DNA of 64,000 nt from JBBREP01 sp963716525 (GCA_963716525.1 OY970315.1:4340001-4404000); one strand, 5' to 3'; positions 18,292 to 27,546 are shown, counted from the stretch's first letter. Numbers and translations: made by a program. Notes: generated from the sequence alone by a model not told the origin.

Positions 18292-18448
18292 GCTGCACCT
18301 CCAAGCTCTTCGGCCCGTCGTTCCGGCAATTGGGTGGCCATCGTGTGATCGCCGCACTCGCAGCGTACGGCAACGAGGCCTGCCGGGTCCGGGCCGAGGC
18401 AACCGTCTACGATCCCCAAACCAGTCGTCGGGGCATTGCGAGGAGCAG

Positions 18449-19525
18449 TTGGTCGCCACTACCGAGAAGCCCGCGCTCGCGCTCGTTCCGAGGCTCTCCG
18501 CGCTCGACGAGCGCTACCACTGGCGCGCGATCCTGCTCACCGCGTATGTGATCGCGGCCTTCGCGTCGCTCGGGCTGTCCGGAGTGCCCGTCGATCGCGA
18601 GCAGGTGGTGCTCGTGATCATGGGCGGCCTCGCACTGTCGTGCATCGGCAGGCCGGTGCGCGAGATGGCGCGGATCGCGTTCGACTGGCTGCCGTTCACA
18701 GTCGCCCTCGCGGTGTACGACCTCGCCCGCGGACTCGCCCGAGTGATCGGCCGGCCGATCTCGTACACGTGGCAGATATCGGTAGACCGGTTCCTGTTCT
18801 TCGGCCATGTTCCCGCCGAGGTGCTGCAGCAGCACTTCTACAGCCTCGACCACATCCGCTGGTACGACGTCATCGGCTCGCTCATCTATATGTCGTACTT
18901 CATCGTGCCGTTCGTGGTGGCCGGCACCTTGTGGCGGCGCGACTGGCCCGCGTGGCGCGCGTTCGCCACCCGTTTCGTGGCCATCGCGTTCGTGTCGGCC
19001 GCGTGGTTCGCAATCCAGCCGACCGCACCGCCGTGGGCGGCGGCGCACGACCATCACCTGCTTCAGCTCGAACTGCACGATGGCAAGCCGAAGAGCCAGC
19101 GTGGCATGACCGACATCGGACTGCACCAGGCGACGAAGCTCGTCGACAAGGGACGCGCGTCGTCGAACGACTACGCCGCCATCCCGTCGCTGCACACTGG
19201 GTTCACCGTGCTCGTCGCGATCACGTTGTTCCCGCGGCTCAAGAAGAAGTGGGCCCGCTTCCTGGCCGCGGCCTACCCGTTCGCGATGGTGCTGACGCTG
19301 GTGTACAACGGCGAGCACTACGTCATCGACACGATGATCGGTGCGGCGGTCGTCATACTCGTGAGTTGGGCGGAGCTGCTCTCGCGCGCCCGAAGGCAGG
19401 CGTACTGGGCGCACATGTCGGAGCGCTACTGGCCCCGGCTCGCGGCGCGCCTCGCGCCGCCCGGCGCCGAGGAGCGCCAGCCCGGCGTTCTGGCCCCCAC
19501 CGCGCCCGCCGGGCTCGAGGTCTGA
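18449..19525 (+). CDS. PAP2-superfamily membrane protein (inositolphosphotransferase-like)
   Basis: About 358 residues with five or six membrane spans. The phosphatase-like motifs IPSLHTGFTVL and YNGEHYVIDTMIGA match the PAP2_3 / Aur1 / inositolphosphorylceramide-synthase branch, with both catalytic histidines and the Asp. Such proteins transfer or remove phospho-head groups on lipids at the membrane. The start is uncertain: TTG 18449 stands three bases after GCGAGGAG, slightly close, with no better in-frame candidate. Divergent from the alcohol dehydrogenase across 157 bases in which I find no clear operator. Convergent with the parC-like gene, three bases apart. Confidence 0.85.
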   Translation: MVATTEKPALALVPRLSALDERYHWRAILLTAYVIAAFASLGLSGVPVDREQVVLVIMGGLALSCIGRPVREMARIAFDWLPFTVALAVYDLARGLARVIGRPISYTWQISVDRFLFFGHVPAEVLQQHFYSLDHIRWYDVIGSLIYMSYFIVPFVVAGTLWRRDWPAWRAFATRFVAIAFVSAAWFAIQPTAPPWAAAHDHHLLQLELHDGKPKSQRGMTDIGLHQATKLVDKGRASSNDYAAIPSLHTGFTVLVAITLFPRLKKKWARFLAAAYPFAMVLTLVYNGEHYVIDTMIGAAVVILVSWAELLSRARRQAYWAHMSERYWPRLAARLAPPGAEERQPGVLAPTAPAGLEV

Positions 19526-19528
19526 CGC

Positions 19529-21971
19529 TCAATCGCCGCGTTCGTCGTCGCCGGCTCCCGGCAACACCGCGGCAGCGGCGATGTGGCGCACCGGGCCGTC
19601 CGGGGGGAGCGGCGCTTTCGGGAGGGCCGCGTCGCGGGCCGCGAGCTTGATCTCAGTGGCCGGTACCACCGCCGCGGCCGCGTCGAGCAGGAACACCATC
19701 CGCTCGGCCACGGGCGCCACACCCACGAGCCGGCCCCGTTTGCGCTCGGGCTTCACGACGCGCACGCCCGCGCCGCCGCGGGCCTGGACGGGTAGCTCGT
19801 CGGCGCGCAAGCGCTTGGCGTAACCCGTGTCGGTGGCGAGCATCACGACCTCCTCGTGCGCGACCGCGCACGCTCCGACCACCGCGTCGTCGGCGCGGAC
19901 CTTCATGCCCCGCATGCCGCCGGCGCCGCGGCCGGTGGGCCGGACCTCCTGCTCCGGGAAGCGGACGCCGTACCCGTCGCCACTCACGAGGAACACCTCG
20001 AAGTCGTCCCATCCGGGGAACACCGCCACGACCCGGTCGCCCGCAGCGAGCTTCATCGCCGAGATGCCGCTAGCCCGGCCCGACGCCTCCGCGAACTCGG
20101 CGAGCGCGGTGCGCTTCACCGCACCCTTGGCCGTCACGAACACCACATGCTCGTGCTCCTCGGCGACCGCGGCGTCGATCACCCCGACGACCCGCTCACC
20201 CTCGGTGAACTGGAACAGGTTCGGGATGGCGGTGAGCCGCGCCTTCGGAAGGTCGTGACACGCGGCGCGGTACGCGCGACCGTGGGACGTAAAGACGAGT
20301 AGCGCACCCAGCGCCGTGGTGTCGATCACCTGCGCGACGCCGTCGGCGTCGCCGGGATCAGCGACCTTGGCGCCCCGGCCGCGTGCCGACCGTGCCTGCA
20401 CATAGCCGCGCGGTGACCGTGACGACGAGCGGCTCGTCGTCAACCAGCTCGGCGGCACTGATCTCGCCGGTATCGTCGCCGACGATCTGCGTGCGGCGCG
20501 GCCGCTGGTAGGTGTCGCGTATCTCGGTGAGCTCGCCGGCGATGAGGGACATGAGGGTGCCGCGGTCGGCGAGCACCTTGCGCAGCTCGCGGATCGTGTG
20601 CCGGAGCTCCTTCTGCTCGGCGAGCAGCTCGTCGCGCCCGAGCTGCGTGAGCCGGCCGAGCATCAGGTCGAGGATGTGGTTCGCCTGGACCTCGGAGAAT
20701 TCGAACGGCTTCGCCATCAGCGCGGTGTGTGCCGTGCCGCGGTCCTTCGACGCGCGGATCTTCTTGATGATCGCGTCGATCATGTCGACCGCGCGCACGA
20801 GCCCGTCGACGATGTGCAGGCGCGCCTCCGCCTTTTCGAGCCGGTACCGAGTGCGCCGCGTGACGACCACGACCTGGTGGTCGATCCAGTGCTGCAACAC
20901 TTCCTGCAGGTTCAGCGTTCGGGGCACGCCGTCGACGAGCGCGACCGTGTTGATCGCGAACGTGACCTGCGCCGCCGTGTGCTTGAACAGGTTGTTGAGC
21001 ACGACCTGCTCGTTGGCGTCGGGCCGCAGCTCGATCACGAGGCGGGTGGCGCCCTGGCCCGACTCGTTGCGAATGTCGCGGATGCCGTCGATGCGGCCGC
21101 CTTCGACGGCCTCGGCGAGCTTGCCCGCGATCGCGTCGACGCTCGTCTGGTAGGGGATCTCGGTGATCACGATCGCCTTGCCGCGGCGCGTCTCCTCGAT
21201 GCTCGTGACCGCGCGCAGGCGGATCGACCCGCGCCCCGTGCGGTACGCGTCCTTGATGCCCTCGCCCCCCATGACGAGCGCGCCCGTGGGGAAGTCGGGA
21301 CCCTTCACCGACCGCATGAGCTCGGCCAATGTCGTGTCGGGCTTCCGGATCAGCTTCAGCGCGGCGTTGCACACCTCGCCGAGGTTGTGCGGCGGGATGC
21401 TCGTGGCGAGACCGACGGCGATGCCGTGGATGCCGTTCACGAGCAGGTTCGGGAACCGGCCGGGCAGCACCGCGGGCTCCTCGTCGGCGCCGTCGTAGTT
21501 CGGTTGGAAATCGACAGTGCCCTCGTCGATCGCGGCGAGCAACTCCATCGCGACCGCGCTCAACCGGCACTCCGTGTAGCGCGCTGCGGCCGGTGGGTCA
21601 CTCGGTGAGCCGAAGTTGCCGTGCTTGTCGACGAGCGGGTGCGAGAGCGCGAAGTCCTGGCCCATGCGCACGAGTGCGTCGTAGATCGCCGAATCGCCGT
21701 GCGGATGGAACCGTCCCATCACGTCACCGACGACGCGCGCGCACTTCACGAACGGGCGGTCGGGCCGCAGGCCGCTGTCGTGCATCGCCCAGAGGATGCG
21801 GCGGTGCACGGGCTTCAAGCCGTCGCGCACGTCGGGTAGCGCGCGCGACACGATGACGCTCATCGAGTAGTCGAGGAACGACGACTCGACCTCCTCGGCG
21901 AGCGTGCGGCTCACGACCGGCGCGGCGAAGAGCGTGTCGCCGGACGCAGTGGGTGACTTGCGACGGGCCAT
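19529..21971 (-). CDS. parC: DNA topoisomerase IV / second gyrase subunit A (frameshifted)
   Basis: The breakage-reunion domain is intact from ATG 21971 (MARRKSPTAS), with SRALPDVRDGLKPVHRRIL, HPHGDSAIYDALVRM and the active-site tyrosine Y132 in ARYTECRL. The start fits a TAGCGT element seven bases upstream, leaderless style. Near 20405 the frame shifts; the C-terminal beta-pinwheel continues from GYVQARSARGRGAKVADP to the stop at 19529. No canonical GyrA box (QRRGGKG) is seen. The style (GLRPDRPFVKCARVVGDVMG) matches the actinobacterial second paralogue pair often annotated gyrA2 or parC. Its partner is the parE-like gene at 32071-34029. A frameshift in such a gene suggests sequencing error. 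Confidence 0.85.
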
Positions 21972-22050
21972 GCGCCCGACGCTACGTGACGTCTCGGACA
22001 CCCTGGTGCACCGCCGTACCGCCGGTCGGGCGGCGTAGTGTCAGTTCCCG

Positions 22051-23358
22051 ATGGCGACACCGCGTGCGCGCCTCGGGCCGAGCTTTCGACGGCTCTGGAC
22101 GGGCGCGGCGATCTCGAACATCGGCGACGGGCTGGTGCTCGTGGCGATGCCACTGCTCGCCGAGGACCTCACGCGGCGGCACGGCTCGGCCGGAGCGAGC
22201 GCGGTGCTCGTCACCGGCATCGTTGCGATGCGCTACGGAGCCTGGCTGCTCCTCGGCCTCGTCGGGGGTGTGGTGGCCGACCGCACCGACCGCCAGCGCG
22301 TGATGGTGTACGTCGATCTCGCCCGCACCGCAGCGGTCGCCGCGCTGGGCATCACGATCGTCGAGGGCACGCCGCCGATCGCGCTGCTCTGGCTCACGGC
22401 GTTCCTGCTCGGCTGCGGCGAAGTGTTCTTCGACACCGCGGCCGAAGCGATGCTGCCGAACGTCGTCGGCGACGATGTGCTCGAGCGCGCCAACGCCCGG
22501 CTGTTCGTCACCCAGACGACCGCGGTCGATCTCGTCGGCCCGCCGATCGGCGCCTTCCTCTACGGGGCCGCCGCCGCGCTCCCCTTCCTCATCGACTCGT
22601 GGTCGTTCCTGGCGTCGGCCATGGTCGTGCTCTCCCTACGCGGATCGTTCCGCCCGAAGCCCCGGGCCGGTCCCGACGGCGTCACCCCGGTGGCGCCGGG
22701 ATCGGTGCGAGCCGACATCGCGGCTGGTTGGCATCACGCGCGCCGGAACCGGCTCTTGCGTTCGCTCATCGTGCTCGGTTGCGCCTGGAACTTCTTCGCG
22801 GTCGGGTCCGAGGCGACCACCGTGCTCTTCGCGAAGCGCGAGCTGCACATGAGCGACGCCGCCTTCGGTCTCGCGTGGACGGGCTTCGCGGTCGGCGCGG
22901 TGCTTGCCGGCTGGCTCACCGAGCGCATCGTGGCGCGCTTCGGGCCCGGCAACACGATCCTCGCCACGTTCCTGCTCGGCGGTGTCGCCGGTACCACGGC
23001 CGCGCTGTCACACACTGCGATCGTGTTCGTGCTCGGCTTCACGTGCAGCTTCGCCGCGGGTACGGCCGCGAGCATCGTGGTCGTCACGCTGCGCCAGCAG
23101 CTCGTGCCCGACGCGCTGCGCGGCCGCGTATCGGCCATGTTCCGCGTGGGCATCTACGCGTCGGCGGGCCTCGGCGCGATCGTGATGGGCGTGCTCGCGC
23201 AGTCGGTGGGCCTGCGCGCCCCGCTCTGGGCGCTCGCCGCCGCGGGATTCGCGCTGTTCGTGGCCGCGCTCGGCGAGGTGAACAACCGGACCATCGCCGC
23301 CGCGCTCGCGGGCGCCAAGCCCGACGGCCGGCCGATCGCCGACTTTACGATCGAGTAG
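22051..23358 (+). CDS. MFS exporter (MFS_3 / enterobactin-exporter-like)
   Basis: 435 residues from ATG 22051 with about twelve hydrophobic spans. The motif between spans 2 and 3 (GGVVADRTDRQRVMVYVD) is the A-like motif of the family. The region FFDTAAEAMLPNVV and the loop LRQQLVPDALRGRVSAMFR are typical of MFS_3 drug or siderophore exporters. It is divergent from the parC-like gene. A TAGTGT hexamer lies 9 bases before the ATG with no Shine-Dalgarno. Substrate unknown. Confidence 0.92.
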   Translation: MATPRARLGPSFRRLWTGAAISNIGDGLVLVAMPLLAEDLTRRHGSAGASAVLVTGIVAMRYGAWLLLGLVGGVVADRTDRQRVMVYVDLARTAAVAALGITIVEGTPPIALLWLTAFLLGCGEVFFDTAAEAMLPNVVGDDVLERANARLFVTQTTAVDLVGPPIGAFLYGAAAALPFLIDSWSFLASAMVVLSLRGSFRPKPRAGPDGVTPVAPGSVRADIAAGWHHARRNRLLRSLIVLGCAWNFFAVGSEATTVLFAKRELHMSDAAFGLAWTGFAVGAVLAGWLTERIVARFGPGNTILATFLLGGVAGTTAALSHTAIVFVLGFTCSFAAGTAASIVVVTLRQQLVPDALRGRVSAMFRVGIYASAGLGAIVMGVLAQSVGLRAPLWALAAAGFALFVAALGEVNNRTIAAALAGAKPDGRPIADFTIE

Positions 23359-23843
23359 CGGATCGAGCGGGCAGCTGCGGCCGCGCGAACCGGTGGTCGC
23401 CGTACGCGCGCGGGTGCGCGCGCTGCGGTGCATGTCGCGATCAGGGTCCCGACGGCGATGCCCGCCGCAACACGTGCACGGGCCACAGCCCAGGATGCAG
23501 CGCGGGCAGTCGATGCTGCAAGGGCGTCGTGCGATTCGGTGCGCCCAGGCCGGGCCTACGGGCGGCGGCCCGACCTGGACGCGATTCGTGCGCTGCACCC
23601 CGCCAGGAGTTTGCGCGGCCGCGCGGTGCTGCGGCACCCTCTGCTGCGCATCCTGGCGTGGGGGCCCCTACTTGCAACCTCTCCCTCGGGGCCAGTTTTC
23701 GGTTACCTCATGGGCGTCATCCCCCTCGGGGATAGGTAGGTAACCGAAGACTTGCCCGCCGGTGGATCACTCCAGCGCGCCAACTCCGGGATGATCAATC
23801 CATGAGAGATCAGCTGGGGCCGGCAGTGCAGGGAGGTGGAGCA
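23359..23843. other. 485-base non-coding stretch before the mini-ORFs
   Basis: No convincing gene is present. A plus-strand frame is open at 23428-23739 (Ala/Arg-rich, then GPVFGYLMGVIPLGDR), but its third-position GC is clearly lower than in neighbouring genes, it has no Shine-Dalgarno and no recognisable family. The 3' half holds a nested hairpin (23698-23748). The end holds the leader and ribosome-binding site of the first mini-ORF. Confidence 0.55.
23698..23748. other. Nested inverted repeat, structured RNA or cruciform candidate
   Basis: Outer arms TTCGGTTACCT (23698-23708) and AGGTAACCGAA (23738-23748) are perfect 11-base complements. Inside is a second stem, ATCCCC (23719-23724) with GGGGAT (23728-23733) and a three-base loop. 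It lies about 95 bases upstream of the first mini-ORF and could form a 5' leader structure. No known riboswitch consensus is recognised. Confidence 0.6.
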
Positions 23844-23876
23844 ATGACCCGTCGTAAGGGCAGCCAGTGGCGCTGA
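23844..23876 (+). CDS. Mini-ORF 1, 10-residue peptide MTRRKGSQWR
   Basis: ATG 23844 to TGA 23874-23876 encodes ten residues. A strong Shine-Dalgarno (GGGAGGTGG) lies seven bases before the ATG. Eight of the last nine codons, and 22 consecutive bases, are identical to mini-ORF 2 exactly 200 bases downstream. The stop codon lies in the loop of a small hairpin (GTGGC...GCCAC). A larger bulged inverted repeat follows (CGAACCGCGAAG at 23892-23903 with CTTCGCGTTCG at 23930-23940). The gene is too short for standard gene callers. Duplication with conserved peptide, start and ribosome-binding site argues for selection. Function unknown: peptide, leader or coding part of a regulatory RNA. Confidence 0.6.
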   Translation: MTRRKGSQWR

Positions 23877-24043
23877 GCCACACAGCAAGAACGAACCGCG
23901 AAGGGGTGCTCCGTGGGGACGGGGCGCCGCTTCGCGTTCGCGTGGAGGTAAGCGAAATCTGACCGCCGGGCCATCACCGTCGCGTCACTTGTGACGGATG
24001 ATGAAGCAGTCCAATCCCGGGGCTGGAGCCAAGGAGGTGCATC

Positions 24044-24076
24044 ATGATCCGCCGTAAGGGCAGCCAGTGGCGCTAA
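24044..24076 (+). CDS. Mini-ORF 2, 10-residue peptide MIRRKGSQWR
   Basis: ATG 24044 to TAA 24074-24076, with AAGGAGGTG ending about five bases before the ATG. It differs from mini-ORF 1 at residue 2 and at synonymous positions (CGC for CGT) and in the stop (TAA for TGA); RRKGSQWR is identical. The stop is in the loop of a 7-base hairpin (CAGTGGC 24065-24071, GCCACTG 24077-24083), longer than in copy 1. A strong intrinsic terminator follows five bases later, so the mini-ORF ends its own transcript and is not an attenuator of a downstream gene; the next gene is on the opposite strand. A 14-base palindrome, CGTCACTTGTGACG (23983-23996), precedes it and may be an operator. Confidence 0.65.
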   Translation: MIRRKGSQWR

Positions 24077-24087
24077 GCCACTGACGA

Positions 24088-24115
24088 AGGTGCCTCGCCT
24101 AGCGAGGCACCTTTT
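24088..24115 (+). terminator. Intrinsic terminator of the mini-ORF transcript
   Basis: A perfect 11-base stem AGGTGCCTCGC / GCGAGGCACCT with loop CTA is followed by TTTT. It overlaps the last codons and stop (24099-24101) of the convergent FHA gene. The T-run supports plus-strand termination. Confidence 0.85.
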
Positions 24116-24731
24116 CGCGACGGGCCAGAAGTTCAGTAGCGCGTACGTGTGAGCGCCCACTGTTGCGCGCGCGCAGCGCGAGCGTCTCTTTGTTCCGGTC
24201 CTCGTCGAACAGGTCGAGCTTGTCGTACAGGCCCTGGAGCACCATCTTCACCGCGGCCGTACTCGTGAAACGCCGGTTCGCGATCTCGCTGAGTGTCGCG
24301 AGCCGGGGCGACGGGCGCCCCTCGTCGTAGTACGCGAACAGCAACTCGAGCACTTCGGCCTCGGTCGGTGTCAACCGGATCTGACGTTTGGCGACCTGGC
24401 GCACCGTCGCCGCGATACCGCCCGCGCGCTCGTCCTCGCTCAGCAGGAAGTCGAACGTCGCCGCGCCGCCGCCGACCTCGATCACTGCGCCATGCGCGAG
24501 CACCTGCGGCTGCCACGGGCGCAGCGCCGCGCTGTCGACGCGCGTGCCGTTCGTCGACTCGCAGTCGACGATGCGCCACACACCCGACTCCTGCTCGAGC
24601 CGGGCGTGGACGCGACTGATCGCGGGGTCGTCGATCACGATCTCGTTGTCGGGCGCGCGCCCGATGCGGACGATCGCCGAGTCGAGCTCGCGGTCATCGC
24701 CCACATGACCTCGCCCCCGAAGCCTTGCCAT
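24099..24731 (-). CDS. FHA-domain protein with C-terminal winged-HTH-like domain
   Basis: 210 residues from ATG 24731, with TAACCT six bases upstream and no Shine-Dalgarno (leaderless style). Residues 1-95 are an FHA domain: IGRAPDNEIVIDDPAISRVH carries the phosphothreonine-binding Arg and Ser, and CESTNGTRVD the second contact loop. Residues about 118-195 look like a winged helix (LTPTEAEVLELLF, LSEIANRRFTSTAAVKMVLQGLYDKL). FHA domains read Ser/Thr-kinase phosphorylation, and a kinase gene lies 3 kb upstream (27679-31074), so this may be a phospho-dependent DNA-binding output. The terminator of the mini-ORFs overlaps its 3' end. Confidence 0.88.
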   Translation of the reverse strand: MARLRGRGHVGDDRELDSAIVRIGRAPDNEIVIDDPAISRVHARLEQESGVWRIVDCESTNGTRVDSAALRPWQPQVLAHGAVIEVGGGAATFDFLLSEDERAGGIAATVRQVAKRQIRLTPTEAEVLELLFAYYDEGRPSPRLATLSEIANRRFTSTAAVKMVLQGLYDKLDLFDEDRNKETLALRARNSGRSHVRATELLARREKVPR

Positions 24732-24789
24732 GCCGCAAGGTTACGGCCGCACCAGGCGCGCTCCGGGTGACCTGACCGTATGCCGTCTC

Positions 24790-27384
24790 TCAGCGCCACC
24801 GGCCGATCGAGGTGACCGCGCGCTCCATGCGCGTGATCGGCTCGATCCGGCGCGGCTCCCAGCCGTGCAACCACTCATTGAACGCATCGGCCGGGATCGG
24901 CCGGCTCATGAAGTAGCCCTCCGCGATGTCGCAGCGCTGGCGGGCGAGCAGATCCCACGACACACGATCCTCGACGCCCTCGGCGACGACCCGAAGCCCG
25001 AGGTTGTGACCGAGATCGACGATCGACTTCACGATCGCCGCGTCGCTCTCGTTGGCGCCCATCGTCATCACGAACGACCGGTCGACCTTGATCTCCTGGA
25101 CGGGCAGGCGCTGCAGGTGGCTCAACGAGGAGTACCCGGTGCCGAAGTCGTCGATGGACAGCTGCACCCCGAGGGCCGCGAGGCGCTCGATCGCGGCCAT
25201 CGAGCGGGCCGGCTCCATGATCGTCGTCTCGGTGATCTCGAGGACCAGCCTGCTCGGGTCGAGCTGCAACTCGTCGAGCAGCTCGGCGAACAGGTCCGGC
25301 GTCGTCATGTCGAGCAGGCTGACCGCCGAAAGGTTGACCGCGATCGACAGCTCGTAGCCGTTGTCGTTCCACTCCTTGCACTGCGCGATCGCCTCGCGGG
25401 CGACAAAGCGCGTCAACGACCCGATGAGACCGGTGCGCTCGGCGATCGCGATGAACACGTCGGGCGACATGAACCCGTGCTCAGGATGGAACCAACGCAC
25501 GAGCGCCTCGGCGCCCACGACGCGTTCGTCGCTCAGACGCACCTTCGGCTGGTAATACACCTGCAGCTGCTCGTGCTCGATCGCCTCGCGCAACGCGCCC
25601 ACGAGCGCGAGCCGTGTGACGGTGTTCTCGTCGGAGTCCGCGTCGTACACGTCGATGCCGCCCGGCTCGCGTTTCGCCGAGTACATCGCGATGTCGGCGC
25701 GCTTCAGCAGCGTGTGCGCGTCGGTACCGTGCTGCGGCGCAACCGTGATGCCGATGCTCCCGGAGATCTCGAGCGCGACGCCCCGCAATGCGAACGGTGG
25801 CACGAGCACCGAACGCGCCTCGAAGGCGAGCCTGCGGGCCGTCTCGACATCGGCGATACCAGGCACCAGGATCGCGAACTCGTCGCCGCCCAGCCGGGCC
25901 ACGGTCGCGCTGTCGCCGAGCGCACCCGACAGCCGTGCCGCCACGAGCGACAGCACCTCGTCGCCGGTGTCGTGGCCGAGCGTGTCGTTGACGTCTTTGA
26001 ACCGGTCGAGGTCCATGAGCATCACCGCGACACCAAGCGGCCCGCACCGCACGAGCGCGTCACGCACCGTGTCGACGAAGCTCGTGCGGTTCGCGAGACC
26101 CGTCAACGCGTCGTGTGCGGCCTGGTACTCGCGCTCGCGCACCTCGCGGGCCACTCGTTCCACGAGGCGGCCGTTCTCCAAGGCCACCGCGGCGTGGTTC
26201 GCGAGCGCCTCGAGCAGCCGGACGTCGCCCGAATCGAATGTGCTGCCCTCGCTGAGGCGGTCGGCGACGAGCAGGTAGCCGCCCACGCCTTCCTCGCCGT
26301 ATAGCGGTGCGACGGCGAGATCGCGCACTTCGAGCTCGGCGAGCATCTCGACGCGCTCGGCCGACCGCCGCGTGGCCCGCCGGCCGGGACGGGCGACCAA
26401 CAGCACCTCGTGCCCTTCGACGACGCGCTCCCAGAACGGGCCGCCACCGTCGGTCATCTCCGACGTGACCTCGCCGTCGCCGGACAAACGCATCCGCAGG
26501 CAGCGTTCACCGTCCAGCCCGACGAGCAAGATCTCGGCGACATCGGCGCGCAGGGCTCGGCGCACCTGCTCGAGGATCGCGGTGAGCACCGACTCGGCAC
26601 GCCGGGCCCCACCGACCGCGCGCGTGAACTCGTACAACAACTGCAGGCTCGCGTATCGCTGCGCGAGCGCGCTGTACCCACGGTAGGCCGCGTAGAGCAC
26701 GCCGCCGATCGCCACCAACAGGACGGCGGCCGCCGAGTTGAAGTGGATCAGCAGACTTGCGGCCAGCGCCAGGCTCGTGTTCGCAACCGCCGTACCGACA
26801 CCGACGATCACCGTCGTCAGCGCCTCGTGCTCGCCGCCGTGCCACACGATCACCGTGCTGACGCAGATCCAGCCGATCACGTCGGCGGTGAGCACGGCGG
26901 CCACCGCGGCGAGCCACGTGCGCGCGACGGTGATGTCGGCCGTGTGGCACAAGAGGCCGAACACCGTCAGCGCGGCGACGCTCTCGAACGCGAACAGCGC
27001 GAGGTTGAACAGCACCTTGCGCGTCGACCGCAGCTTCGGCACCAGCACGACCATCTCGCCGACCGCCCGCGACAGCACCAAACCGACCGGCGAGGCGAGG
27101 TAGAGGGCGATGGTGAGAGGAATTTCCGAGAAGGTGAAGGCGTGGGCCTCCCGCCGGATCTCGATCTCGACCACGAACACCGTGCAGGCGGCGAACAGCA
27201 GCACCAGCAGCCAGCCCGGCAGCAGACCGTTGGCGTGGATGGGCTGGTGCGCGGCCACCACCGGTGCGAGCAGGGCCACACCGGCCAGCAGCACGGCGGA
27301 GAGGAGCACGACACGGCGGCCGGCGTCGGGGCGCGCGCCGACCCGGCGTGGCCGCCCGTTCGGCTGCGATGCGTCCTGGCTCAT
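24790..27384 (-). CDS. GGDEF-EAL cyclic-di-GMP protein with MASE-like membrane domain and GAF
   Basis: 864 residues from ATG 27384. Residues 1 to about 260 hold roughly eight membrane spans (VVLLSAVLLAGVALLAPVV, LPGWLLVLLFAACTVFVVE and others). A GAF-like segment follows, ending LLEALANHAAVALENGRLV. The GGDEF domain has an intact RLGGDEFAIL near residue 500 with the metal and inhibitory-site regions, and the EAL domain has intact AEALVRW near 628, ITETTI, DDFGTGYSS and EGVED. Both synthesis and breakdown of c-di-GMP look possible. Its upstream region is shared with the divergent micropeptide gene. Confidence 0.95.
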   Translation of the reverse strand: MSQDASQPNGRPRRVGARPDAGRRVVLLSAVLLAGVALLAPVVAAHQPIHANGLLPGWLLVLLFAACTVFVVEIEIRREAHAFTFSEIPLTIALYLASPVGLVLSRAVGEMVVLVPKLRSTRKVLFNLALFAFESVAALTVFGLLCHTADITVARTWLAAVAAVLTADVIGWICVSTVIVWHGGEHEALTTVIVGVGTAVANTSLALAASLLIHFNSAAAVLLVAIGGVLYAAYRGYSALAQRYASLQLLYEFTRAVGGARRAESVLTAILEQVRRALRADVAEILLVGLDGERCLRMRLSGDGEVTSEMTDGGGPFWERVVEGHEVLLVARPGRRATRRSAERVEMLAELEVRDLAVAPLYGEEGVGGYLLVADRLSEGSTFDSGDVRLLEALANHAAVALENGRLVERVAREVREREYQAAHDALTGLANRTSFVDTVRDALVRCGPLGVAVMLMDLDRFKDVNDTLGHDTGDEVLSLVAARLSGALGDSATVARLGGDEFAILVPGIADVETARRLAFEARSVLVPPFALRGVALEISGSIGITVAPQHGTDAHTLLKRADIAMYSAKREPGGIDVYDADSDENTVTRLALVGALREAIEHEQLQVYYQPKVRLSDERVVGAEALVRWFHPEHGFMSPDVFIAIAERTGLIGSLTRFVAREAIAQCKEWNDNGYELSIAVNLSAVSLLDMTTPDLFAELLDELQLDPSRLVLEITETTIMEPARSMAAIERLAALGVQLSIDDFGTGYSSLSHLQRLPVQEIKVDRSFVMTMGANESDAAIVKSIVDLGHNLGLRVVAEGVEDRVSWDLLARQRCDIAEGYFMSRPIPADAFNEWLHGWEPRRIEPITRMERAVTSIGRWR

Positions 27385-27422
27385 GGGTGCCTTGCTCGGA
27401 GGCGGCGTCCTTTCACGCCTCT

Positions 27423-27469
27423 GGCTCCGGTATCGGCAGCGCTGGTAGCGGCCCTGAGCCTTCGGAGCC
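27423..27469. other. Hairpin in the leader between the GGDEF-EAL and micropeptide genes
   Basis: Perfect 7-base arms GGCTCCG (27423-27429) and CGGAGCC (27463-27469) enclose further GC-rich pairings. On the minus strand the bases next to the GGDEF-EAL start add a second hairpin, GGCGT-GAAAGG-ACGCC. A structured 5' leader for the minus-strand gene is possible. I could not match the c-di-GMP-I or -II riboswitch consensus. Confidence 0.4.
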
Positions 27470-27546
27470 GCCGACCTCATCTCCCACATTGGGTGACATA
27501 AGCCACCCGAGTACCGGCAGCAATCAACCACGCACGGTGGCGAACC

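Noticed and set aside
20395..20415. Programmed ribosomal frameshift in the parC-like gene
   Set aside because: No slippery heptamer or downstream pseudoknot is apparent, and similar breaks occur in many unrelated genes of the window, so error is simpler.
23008..23637. Minus-strand frame with a cysteine-rich stretch (CSIDCPRCILGCGPCTCC)
   Set aside because: Most of it is antisense to the MFS gene, the start is undefined and the cysteines lie in a short part of non-coding DNA; probably chance.
23428..23739. 103-codon plus-strand frame after the MFS gene
   Set aside because: Third-position GC is clearly lower than in real genes here, there is no Shine-Dalgarno or known fold, and its end is part of the nested hairpin. 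Kept only as a note in the non-coding entry.
24730..26304. 524-codon plus-strand open frame opposite the GGDEF-EAL gene
   Set aside because: Composition rich in Arg, His, Val and Gln with no domain; it mirrors the third-position GC of the real minus-strand gene.
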